Assembly (NCBI GenBank): GCA_022826825.1
Contig: JAJDUD010000012.1
Coordinates: 1-64,000 of the forward strand
DNA: 64,000 nucleotides
Source: Acidobacteriota bacterium
GTDB lineage: Bacteria; Acidobacteriota; Vicinamibacteria; Marinacidobacterales; Marinacidobacteraceae
Direction of reading: 5' to 3'
Position numbers and translations under genes: made by a program. Below are positions 52,444 through 60,151 of the stretch, piece by piece. The notes under the pieces are model-generated. The model searched no databases and was not told the origin of the DNA. It saw only the letters and a list, made by a program, of their open reading frames with translations. How positions within the stretch are numbered: the stretch's first letter is position 1; each line of letters begins with the position of its first letter.

Positions 52444-53823
52444 ATGGACGGAGCGAAGCGCGGCACGCGGAGAAGGATTGCCATTGTGGGTGGCGGCGCC
52501 TCGGGACTCGGCGCGGCATGGGCGCTCAACCACCAACCGGATCGTTTCGATTTTCGACTCTTCGAAGCGCAGGCCCAGCTCGGCGGCAATGCGATCACCG
52601 CGGACATGCCGCAGGACGACGGCGGCACGATCCCGTTCGACATTTCGGTGACCGCGTGCATTCCGTCGGCATACCACCACTTTGTGCTGCTCATGCAGCA
52701 ACACGGCATCGAACTGTTCGAGACCCGGTTCAACTACAGCGTGAAGTATCGGGGCGGCATTTATGCCCATGATTTCGACTCCGATATCAGGAGGCAGTTG
52801 CAACCGGAAATCCAGAAGTTCCAGCGTCTGCTGAGACGTCTGAAGTGGTTTGGCCGGCTCAATCTTTCCCGGTCGAAGTTGCTCAGTGCCCTCAATCCGT
52901 TCAACTACATCAGCATGGGAGCGCTGTTGAACCTGGGCAGGTACTCGGGAGACTTCCGGTACAAGGTCCTGAAGCCCATGTTCGTCAACTTCCTGATGGC
53001 GACGAACGTGTTCGACATGCCGGCGTCGCTCTTTTCGCGGTACCTGGACTTCTTCGACATCGAGACCGCAACGCCGATGCGGACCTGGGACCAGGGTACC
53101 CGGCGGATTTATCGCGAGCTGTCAGCGTCTTTTCGGGACAAGATCTATCTGAACCGGCCGGTGCGAAAGGTCCACCGGCGCCGTAACGAAGTTGTCGTAG
53201 AAGACGAGAACGGGAGGAGTGAGACCTTCGATGACGTCGTCTTCGCGTGCAACGCCAACCAGACGCTGATGCTCCTGGACAGGCCGACCCGGCTGGAAGG
53301 CTGGCTCCTCTCCTCGGTCCGATACGAGAGCGAACTGCACAACCATACGGTCGTCCATTCGGACGCCTCGGTCCTCCCCGACAACGAAGTCAGACCCCTC
53401 ACCACCCGGAGCAACCACATCGAGCAGTACGGCGCCCGGCCGGACAACTACGAAATCACCTACATCATGCACAACCAGCAACCCTGGGCGCACAAGTCGG
53501 ACAAGCCATGTCTCGTGACCTACAACCCGATCAGCCGTATCGACGACCGCAAGATCGTCAAGCGGTGGTGGTTCCAGCACATCGTGCACGACGTGTCTCA
53601 CGTGGCACTCCTGACCCAGTTGTTTCGCTTCGTCCAGGGCAAGCGACGGACGTGGCACTGCGGCGCCCACACCCTGGTCAACAGCCAGGAGACCTGTTTC
53701 GTGTCCGGCCTCGTCACGGCGAGACAACTCGGCGCGGACTATCCGTTCCGCGACCCGGAGGCCAGGAAGTGGTTCAACTTCTACGGACGGGTGATGTACG
53801 GGTGGCGCTTCAGGACGGCCTGA
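52444..53823 (+). CDS. FAD-dependent oxidoreductase, amine-oxidase-like (COG2907 type)
   Basis: A 459-residue flavoprotein. The dinucleotide-binding loop IAIVGGGASGLGAAWAL (Gly16-Gly21) is followed by an acidic residue in LFEAQAQLGGNA. Near the C-terminus WHCGAHTLVNSQETCFVSGLVTARQL is the second FAD contact typical of this group. The middle, with NYSVKYRGGIYAHDF and TPMRTWDQGTRRIYREL, fits the predicted NAD/FAD-binding family often found beside lipid-modifying methyltransferases. It probably desaturates or oxidises a lipid. It is the only plus-strand gene between the P450 copies: divergent from copy 1 across 182 bp and convergent with copy 2 across 36 bp. Confidence 0.82.
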   Translation: MDGAKRGTRRRIAIVGGGASGLGAAWALNHQPDRFDFRLFEAQAQLGGNAITADMPQDDGGTIPFDISVTACIPSAYHHFVLLMQQHGIELFETRFNYSVKYRGGIYAHDFDSDIRRQLQPEIQKFQRLLRRLKWFGRLNLSRSKLLSALNPFNYISMGALLNLGRYSGDFRYKVLKPMFVNFLMATNVFDMPASLFSRYLDFFDIETATPMRTWDQGTRRIYRELSASFRDKIYLNRPVRKVHRRRNEVVVEDENGRSETFDDVVFACNANQTLMLLDRPTRLEGWLLSSVRYESELHNHTVVHSDASVLPDNEVRPLTTRSNHIEQYGARPDNYEITYIMHNQQPWAHKSDKPCLVTYNPISRIDDRKIVKRWWFQHIVHDVSHVALLTQLFRFVQGKRRTWHCGAHTLVNSQETCFVSGLVTARQLGADYPFRDPEARKWFNFYGRVMYGWRFRTA

Positions 53824-53859
53824 CCCCACCTCTCCAAACGTCCACGCGTGGTTCGGGGC

Positions 53860-55881
53860 TCAGATCGGATTCGTGATCTGAGCGATCCGGAACTTCAGTT
53901 TCTTGTTTGGGGCCAGAGTCGGGAACGGGTTGATTCCCATCTTGTAGTTGTCGGGCACCACCTCAAGCTGTAGGTGATACGCGATGAGGAGGAGGTTCAC
54001 GGCCATCTGAAGTTCCACCCACCGGTGGCCGAGGCACATGTGCGTACCCAAGCCGTAGGGCGCGTAGGCACCCGGCTGCAAGTGTTCGGCTCGGCCCGGC
54101 AGGTACCGATCGATATCGAACTTCAACGGATCCCGGTACAGATCCTCGGCATAGTGCGGGACGGTCTGGCAAATCAACAACATCGTCTTCGTCGGTATCC
54201 CGTAACCATTGACGACGCACTCGTTCATGACCGTTCTCAACTGCCAGGGAATCACCGGGTACATACGCGAGGATTCCATGCAGAGACGAACCGTGACGTC
54301 GACGCTGTCGTGATTGAAGTCATCCGCTTTCGGTTCACGGCCGTCACCGAAGAGCGACTCCGCCTCACTGCGAATCCGCGCGTATAGCTCTGGGTGTCGA
54401 ACCATGTTGTACACCGCAAAAGCCAATCCGCTGCCGAGGTAGATGCTGGCAACCATGGCCGCCACGAAAGGAAAGGTCAGGTCGGTTTCGGGAAGAAACT
54501 GTGGATCGCTCTTGTGGAGGTCGAGAAGCGCATCGGCTATGTCCCGTGGCTTCCCCTTGCGCTGGGCCGGCGTGTGTGATGTCGTGATCGAATCCTGGAG
54601 TCTCTTGACATGCTTCCCGTAGCGTTTCATTCGCGGGGTGAACAGCGTGAAGTTCGGCAAGACGCCCTGAACCCGAGTTATCAGCGCGCGGTGTTCGAAA
54701 GCCAGGAGTTCGTCCACATAATGGCTGCAGTCCACTCCCATCGTGAGATGCGAGATTTGACTGCTGATGTGGTGTTGGAAGCCCTCGGCCCCGCGGAAGA
54801 CGTCCCCTTGCCGCCATTGCCCCAGCGACGTACGGCAGTTCTCTATCAGCTCCGGTAGTCGCCGCGCCAACGTGGCGCGGGAATACGCATTCTGGAGCGA
54901 CTTTCGCATTCGATAGTGTTCGGCTCCATCCATTCCCGGCAGGCTCCGGGAGGCTCCGAATGCACGTTCGAGCCCTTGGATGTAGTCCTTGGAACGGAGG
55001 TAGAACCGCCCGTGTCGGTTGATCCATTGATTGACGTCCGCTCCCATCAGGGCGACTGTCGGCATCCCGCGGATCTTGAAGGGCATTCTGACGACGGGTC
55101 CGAATTGTCGGTAGATCCCGTACATCGCCTTCGGGATGTTCCCCGAGAGGAAATCACGTTGCCGCAGGATGCCGAGGAATGCGAGCCGCGGAATGGGTTT
55201 GGTCCGGAGGAGGCCGCGAGTTTTTGGCTTCGCGGTGCTGTCCTGCACGGCGGCGGCAACCGTCCGCCCGATGAGATCCAGCTTGGCGACGAGTTCGATC
55301 CGGTGGAGCCGCTCCTCGTAGTCGTCTTCCTCGAGCAGCGTCTTGAAACCGCCGCAGGTGTGCATCAGGGCGACCAGGATGGCGTCGCGCGGGTCCGGGA
55401 TCTCATCCTGCAGGATGACGCTCAGGATCCTCGCCTTGGATTCCTTGCGCTTCTCGACGTCCGAGGTCGGGTAGGTCCCCGAACGGGAAACGTCGCGGGA
55501 GAGGCCCCAGAATCCGCCCGTCTCGTGGGTGAGGATGCTCCGCGCCACCAAGCGGTCGAGGGTGGACGCGACGATCTCGTCGGCGTGGCGCGAGCCCCGT
55601 TCGATCCAGAACTGGGCGTCCGATTTCTCGTCGGATTCGGCGATGTCCTTGAGCGTCGGATCAAGCAGCCCGTCTCCGGTCGGGGTGGGATCCACGAGAT
55701 ACAGCCGTTCCAGGTCGGTCTCGATGCGGCGTTCGAGCGCGAGGTCGGCCAGCACGGCGCCCGCCATGACGCAGGACAGGTTCCAGCCGGGAACCATCTC
55801 CAGATAGCCGCTCCGCTCGTCGAGCATCAGAAGGACCAACTCCTCGGCGATGCGGATGGGGAACTGCGCGCCCGGGTTCAT
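53860..55881 (-). CDS. GPP34 - cytochrome P450 fusion protein, copy 2
   Basis: A 673-residue paralogue of copy 1 with identical length and domain order. The GPP34 part is about 90% identical to copy 1 by eye, whereas the P450 part is only about 60% identical. ExxR (MESSR) and the heme loop PYGLGTHMCLG (Cys616) are intact. The I-helix reads AAMVAS, again without the acid-Thr pair. Both copies are uninterrupted, so the fusion is not an assembly error. The ATG at 55881 is chosen because GGAGGTGATC ends 4 nt before it; a TTG at 55884 is just upstream. Copy-specific P450 residues suggest a different position or substrate for oxidation. Confidence 0.88.
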   Translation of the reverse strand: MNPGAQFPIRIAEELVLLMLDERSGYLEMVPGWNLSCVMAGAVLADLALERRIETDLERLYLVDPTPTGDGLLDPTLKDIAESDEKSDAQFWIERGSRHADEIVASTLDRLVARSILTHETGGFWGLSRDVSRSGTYPTSDVEKRKESKARILSVILQDEIPDPRDAILVALMHTCGGFKTLLEEDDYEERLHRIELVAKLDLIGRTVAAAVQDSTAKPKTRGLLRTKPIPRLAFLGILRQRDFLSGNIPKAMYGIYRQFGPVVRMPFKIRGMPTVALMGADVNQWINRHGRFYLRSKDYIQGLERAFGASRSLPGMDGAEHYRMRKSLQNAYSRATLARRLPELIENCRTSLGQWRQGDVFRGAEGFQHHISSQISHLTMGVDCSHYVDELLAFEHRALITRVQGVLPNFTLFTPRMKRYGKHVKRLQDSITTSHTPAQRKGKPRDIADALLDLHKSDPQFLPETDLTFPFVAAMVASIYLGSGLAFAVYNMVRHPELYARIRSEAESLFGDGREPKADDFNHDSVDVTVRLCMESSRMYPVIPWQLRTVMNECVVNGYGIPTKTMLLICQTVPHYAEDLYRDPLKFDIDRYLPGRAEHLQPGAYAPYGLGTHMCLGHRWVELQMAVNLLLIAYHLQLEVVPDNYKMGINPFPTLAPNKKLKFRIAQITNPI

Positions 55882-55885
55882 CAAC

Positions 55886-55895
55886 GATCACCTCC
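55886..55895 (-). promoter_or_regulatory. extended Shine-Dalgarno site
   Basis: GGAGGTGATC is a ten-base match to the complement of the usual 16S rRNA 3' end, far longer than other ribosome sites in the window. The GGAGG core lies 9 nt before the ATG at 55881, which fixes the start of P450 copy 2 and predicts strong initiation. Copy 1 has no comparable site, so the two proteins are probably made in unequal amounts. Confidence 0.6.
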
Positions 55896-56158
55896 AGATC
55901 GGATCACCCGACCCCACGGGCGAGGCCGTACTACACTGTCAGCTTGAACGTTGGGGAACGGTGAGTCCGGGCGGACGCCCCTGGAATCGTCCTTTCGCTG
56001 CGCCAGAGCATCCGGCGCGGCATCGCCGTAGATGCGTTCATGGCTGCTCGCGACGGATGCAACGGCGTTGCGGGCGAGTACGTTCCCGAGGACGCCGGGC
56101 AATCTCTTGCGCATCGGGGAATGTCAGAGTAAGCGAACTCGGGTTCGGGCGCCGCGAG

Positions 56159-57223
56159 TCATGGTTCCGCGCTCTCGTATCCGGCGGAGCGGTTGGCCAC
56201 CCGGCGTCGAGTGGAATCCTCGGGAACCGGATAGAACTGCCTGCAGTAGCGCCGGTACATCCCGATCTCGCCGTCAGAACGGCAGAGGCTCGGGCGCGAC
56301 CGGTACCGCTTGCGGCTCCAGACCACGACATCCTGCATGACGTCGTGCTTTTGGAAGTACAGCATCAGCCAGTTCATGGTCTCGGTGCGGAGAGCCGGCG
56401 GCAGGAACCGCAGCCCGACGATCGGCCGTTTCGGATTCCGGATTCTGCGCAGTTGGCTGACCAGAACCAGGTCGATGAGGGTGCCGTCGACCGGCGTGGC
56501 GAGCACCCACAGGCGCCCGTCCATGCCGATGGAGCGCTCGTGGAATTCCACGAACGAATACCCGAGGCCCACGACGTGGGCAGTGGCGGAGACATCGAAG
56601 GTGAGATTCGTGATCCCCACGACGCTCTGGTTGCGCTTGAAGTCAAAGCTGCTCAGGAGATGCGCACCGTCCAACGTCACCGCTCCGACCCGGCCGACGT
56701 TGCCGTAGCCGTGCACGTACCGGAGGTGCGCCATGTCCACCGCGTTCTCGCTCGTTTCCTGGGGGTGTCCCCGAAACCGGAGAGTCTGGAACCTCAACTC
56801 GCACCAATCGGCCCCGGCGGGCGGGTCCTCGGGGAGGCTCCATTGCGGTGGCCGACCGTCGATCCCCCACCAGGCGAAAATCATGCCGAGGACTTCCCGC
56901 GTCTCGAAAACCCTCAGCTTCGCGGTCCTGGGCGGCGGGGCGAAGGGCGTGGCAACGCATTGGCCGGCGATGTCGAACTCGTAGCCGTGAAAGGGACACA
57001 CGAGACAGCCGTCGCGGACCCGGCCACCGGCGGCGGGTCCCAGTTCGGAACCGAGGTGCGGACAGACGGACTCGGCCACCGAGCTGCGGCCCCTGTCGTC
57101 GCACCAGGCGACGATTTGCAACCCCATCCAGGCCTTCTGGATCAGCTTCGCTTTCCGCAGGGATTTCGCAGTGGTAACGAAGTACCAGCCCTCCGGGAAT
57201 GGGGAAAGCGTGTCTTCACTCAT
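56159..57223 (-). CDS. Rieske-type non-heme iron oxygenase
   Basis: A 354-residue oxygenase alpha subunit. The [2Fe-2S] ligands are Cys54/His56 in CPHLG and Cys76/His79 in CPFHG. The catalytic iron site is ENAVDMAHLRYVH (Asp163, His166, His171) in the standard Rieske oxygenase spacing. The full-length domain order without a beta-subunit gene resembles monocomponent-type enzymes acting on steroids, such as KshA and the DAF-36/Neverland sterol 7-desaturases; this assignment is by overall pattern only. A GGGGAGA ribosome site precedes the ATG at 57223. It lies downstream of the adaptor gene and upstream of P450 copy 2 on one strand, so co-expression is likely. Confidence 0.88.
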   Translation of the reverse strand: MSEDTLSPFPEGWYFVTTAKSLRKAKLIQKAWMGLQIVAWCDDRGRSSVAESVCPHLGSELGPAAGGRVRDGCLVCPFHGYEFDIAGQCVATPFAPPPRTAKLRVFETREVLGMIFAWWGIDGRPPQWSLPEDPPAGADWCELRFQTLRFRGHPQETSENAVDMAHLRYVHGYGNVGRVGAVTLDGAHLLSSFDFKRNQSVVGITNLTFDVSATAHVVGLGYSFVEFHERSIGMDGRLWVLATPVDGTLIDLVLVSQLRRIRNPKRPIVGLRFLPPALRTETMNWLMLYFQKHDVMQDVVVWSRKRYRSRPSLCRSDGEIGMYRRYCRQFYPVPEDSTRRRVANRSAGYESAEP

Positions 57224-57306
57224 GCGTTCTCCCCGCGTTCTTCGCCCAAGGTTCGTAGTTCCTCCTCCGCCCCACACCCCGACGGAGCCGACTTGGTTCT
57301 GCTGGT

Positions 57307-58536
57307 TCAGCGATCCGGTGACGCCGTCCGCACCCGCAGTCCCTCGGTCGCGAACTGGATGCCCCGCAGCACCACTTGCTGGCCCTCGTGTAGCCCGCCA
57401 GTGACGTAAACGGTGTCGTCGAAGCGCTGCAGTACGCGTACCGGAACGATGGTCACCGCCTCGTCGTCGATCGCCCAGACTTCGTTGCCCGGCCGGAGCC
57501 CCAGCCGCCGGATCTGAAAGTACTGCTCCGGCGCAATCCCCGATATCTCGACGTTCGCGAACTGGCCGATCAGAAGCGGCGGCGGGGTACCGGCCGAGGA
57601 GGCGGCGCCGTCGCTCGCGCTTCCGGTTTCCACCCGCGAACCACCCCGGAAGGGGTCTGGAACGCGCACGATCACGTCGAGCGTCCGGGTCGCTTCGTCC
57701 AGCGCGGCCTCGACCCGGTCCACGTATCCCTCCCAGACATGGGCGCCGGTCCCGTAGTCGGCGGTGACCCGGGCCGTGGCCCGCCGGTCCGCCACTCCCG
57801 GCCGCAGGTCCCAAAGGCCCGGGACGAGCGCTGCATCGGCGTCGGCAAGAGGGACGACGATCTCGACCGCATCGGACGCGTAGATCGCTCCCACCCCGAC
57901 TCCCGCGGCCACGAACTGTCCGACTCCGACGCTCTCGGAGCGCACCACGGCGTCGAAGGGCGCTTGCACTTCGGTTCGCGCCAGCAGGAGTTCGGTTTCC
58001 GCAAGGACCGCGCGAGCCCGCTCCACGCCGGCCCGCGCCGCCTCGAGCTGCGGCTCCCAGTGCGCCAGCGGACTTGCTTCCGCATCCCCGGTAGCGGCGC
58101 CACGGCGGCTCTGGAACGCTTCGTACTGCTCGCGGGCGATCCGCGCCTCTTCCTCGACCTTCAGCAACTCCACCTGCTGGACGGCGACCCCAGAACGCGC
58201 CTGCTCCATCCGGTGGCGGTAGTCGGCGTCGTCGAGGCGGAAGAGCACCTGCCCCTCGCTGACCCGCCCGCCGCTCTCGAAAGCCGGATCAACCCACACC
58301 ACGCGTCCGCTCACCCCGGCGGCTACGTCCACCTGGACGCGGGGCCGGACCGTGCCCGCGCCATGGACCGGGATCGCCCCCGAGCCCGCCACCACCGGTG
58401 CGGTAACGACGAACGGAATCTGGGACGGCGGCTCGCGCCGCTCCGGCTCGGGCCGCTGCGCGACCAGCAGGGCCGCGATCCCGAAGGACCCAAGCAGGAT
58501 GATCGCCGCCAGGACAAATCCCTTGGTTCGATTCAT
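57307..58536 (-). CDS. RND efflux periplasmic adaptor (membrane fusion protein)
   Basis: A 409-residue HlyD/AcrA-type adaptor. A single hydrophobic N-terminal segment (about residues 8-26) anchors it. Then come the first barrel-sandwich half (VQVDVAAGVSGRVVWVDPAFESGGRVSEGQVLFRLDD), a helical hairpin with heptads (about 105-190) and the second lipoyl half ARTEVQAPFDAVVRSESVGVGQFV. Beta-barrel and membrane-proximal domains end in VYVTGGLHEGQQVVLRGIQFATEGLRV. The start overlaps the stop of the outer-membrane factor by 4 bp. The matching permease is most likely the distant gene at 46619-49822, the only RND pump in the window. Confidence 0.92.
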   Translation of the reverse strand: MNRTKGFVLAAIILLGSFGIAALLVAQRPEPERREPPSQIPFVVTAPVVAGSGAIPVHGAGTVRPRVQVDVAAGVSGRVVWVDPAFESGGRVSEGQVLFRLDDADYRHRMEQARSGVAVQQVELLKVEEEARIAREQYEAFQSRRGAATGDAEASPLAHWEPQLEAARAGVERARAVLAETELLLARTEVQAPFDAVVRSESVGVGQFVAAGVGVGAIYASDAVEIVVPLADADAALVPGLWDLRPGVADRRATARVTADYGTGAHVWEGYVDRVEAALDEATRTLDVIVRVPDPFRGGSRVETGSASDGAASSAGTPPPLLIGQFANVEISGIAPEQYFQIRRLGLRPGNEVWAIDDEAVTIVPVRVLQRFDDTVYVTGGLHEGQQVVLRGIQFATEGLRVRTASPDR

Positions 58537-60089
58537 CGGTCCGCGGGTCCTTTCGCCCGGGCGTCGGGCGCGCGCGCCGGCGCGCTGGCCATCTCGTCCG
58601 GGAGCGTCCAGGCGCCCCCCAGGGCGCGATGGATGGCCAGCCGGGCCAGCGCCAGGTTCCGCTCCGAACCCGCCAGCGCGGATTCCGCGTCCAGCAGTCT
58701 GGCGCCCGCATCGAGCACGTCGCTATATCCGCTGATGCCCGACTCGTAGCGCCGGGACTGAACGTCCACCGACGCCTGGGCCTCCTCATGCCGGGCGGCG
58801 AGGGATTCCCGCCGGCGGCGTTCGTTCCGCAGGGTGGCGAGGGCCGCCTCCACCTCGTTGACCGCGGTAACGATGGTCCGGCCGTAGGCTGCGGCCAACT
58901 CGTCGAAGCGGGCCTCGGCCAGTGCCACACCGCTCGCGAGCCGGCCGCCGTCGAACACCGGGCGGAGCAGGTTGCCGGCGAGGTTGGTGAACCACTGCTT
59001 CACGTCGAAGAGGCCTCCGGCGTCCGTACTCCGGAGTCCGATGGACCCCGAGAGCGAGAGTTGCGGCATCAGGGCCGCGCGCCGGGCTTCGACGGTGTGG
59101 CCGGCGGCCTCCAGCCGGTGACCCGCGGCCTGCACGTCCGGCCGCTGGGAAAGGAGGTCGGCCGGAATGCCGGCCGGCACGGGTTCGGCAGGCGCTTCCG
59201 CCGACAGGGAATCGGGAAGAATCGCCGCGACATCCTCCCGGTAGCCTCCCAGCAATACGGCGAGCCGGGACTCGGTCTCGGCGAGCTGATTCTCGACCTG
59301 CGGCACACCGGCCCGTGCGCTGGAGAGGGCCTGGCGAACCCCATGCAACTCGAGGGAGACGGCGAGTCCGCGCTCGTAGCGGCTCTCGATCAGCCGCTCG
59401 CGTTCCTCGAGCAGCTCTACCTGCTCTTGAGCGATGGCGCGTTGTTGCCGGAGGTGGCCGATTTCGAAGTAGGCGGAGATCGTCTCGGCGAGGATCCCGA
59501 TCCGCGCAACCCGCAGGTCGAACTCCGAGGCCAACAACTCGGATCCTGCCGCGAGCGCCGTGTGCCGGACGCGCCCCCAGAAGTCGGCTTCGTAGGCGAA
59601 ATCCGCCCCCAGGGTATAGGTCGGGAAACCCAATCGGTCGGGAAGCGGGAAATCAAGCCCCAGATCCTCGAGTTGAGCGCCGATCGCGGCATTCGTCGGC
59701 AGGTCGAAGGTTTCCGCGGTGAGGCTCGCTCCGACCGTGGGCAGGATCGCCGCGTCGGCCAGCCGCGCCCGCGTTCTGGCCTGCTCGACCCGCGCGACCG
59801 CTTCCGCGACGGAGAAATTGGAGTCCAGTACCGATGCGACCACCTGGTCGAGCGCGGGATCGGCGAACGCCCGCCACCACTCCTGCGCCTGGTGGGCGCC
59901 GGCGGCGGGGTCCTCGGCAAAGTCGGCGGGCAACTCCGGGGCCGCCTCCTGCGCGGGGGCTGGAGGGGCGGATCGGGACGTCAGGGCACAGCCACCGCCC
60001 ACCAGGACCAGGAGCACCCCGCCGAGAACGCTCGGCGTCAGAACGTGGCGGCTCGTCAAGCCGAGCGCGGCACCTCCCCCGAACCTCAT
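58533..60089 (-). CDS. RND outer-membrane factor (TolC/NodT-type lipoprotein)
   Basis: A 518-residue exit channel of the NodT/OprM type. The N-terminal signal ends in VGGGCALT, so lipidation at the Cys near residue 34 is likely. EWWRAFADPALDQVVASVLDSNFSVAEAVARVEQAR is the family hallmark, and two similar halves of long helices and short beta strands follow, including QRPDVQAAGHRLEAAGHTVEARRAALMPQLSLSGSIG. The C-terminal 30 residues are Ala/Pro-rich and probably disordered. It is the first gene of the transcription unit outer-membrane factor, adaptor, Rieske, P450 copy 2. Confidence 0.92.
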   Translation of the reverse strand: MRFGGGAALGLTSRHVLTPSVLGGVLLVLVGGGCALTSRSAPPAPAQEAAPELPADFAEDPAAGAHQAQEWWRAFADPALDQVVASVLDSNFSVAEAVARVEQARTRARLADAAILPTVGASLTAETFDLPTNAAIGAQLEDLGLDFPLPDRLGFPTYTLGADFAYEADFWGRVRHTALAAGSELLASEFDLRVARIGILAETISAYFEIGHLRQQRAIAQEQVELLEERERLIESRYERGLAVSLELHGVRQALSSARAGVPQVENQLAETESRLAVLLGGYREDVAAILPDSLSAEAPAEPVPAGIPADLLSQRPDVQAAGHRLEAAGHTVEARRAALMPQLSLSGSIGLRSTDAGGLFDVKQWFTNLAGNLLRPVFDGGRLASGVALAEARFDELAAAYGRTIVTAVNEVEAALATLRNERRRRESLAARHEEAQASVDVQSRRYESGISGYSDVLDAGARLLDAESALAGSERNLALARLAIHRALGGAWTLPDEMASAPARAPDARAKGPADR

Positions 60090-60151
60090 GAGTCGAGTTT
60101 ATTCCAGCGCGCGCCGGTGCTGAAACGAGATGGAGCGGCGCTGCCGGAGGT

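Noticed and set aside
55884-56114. 77-codon minus-strand frame whose stop overlaps the P450 copy 2 start
   Set aside because: The overlap looks like coupling, but the product is Arg-rich and without motifs, and P450 copy 2 has its own very strong ribosome site, so it is more likely untranslated leader.
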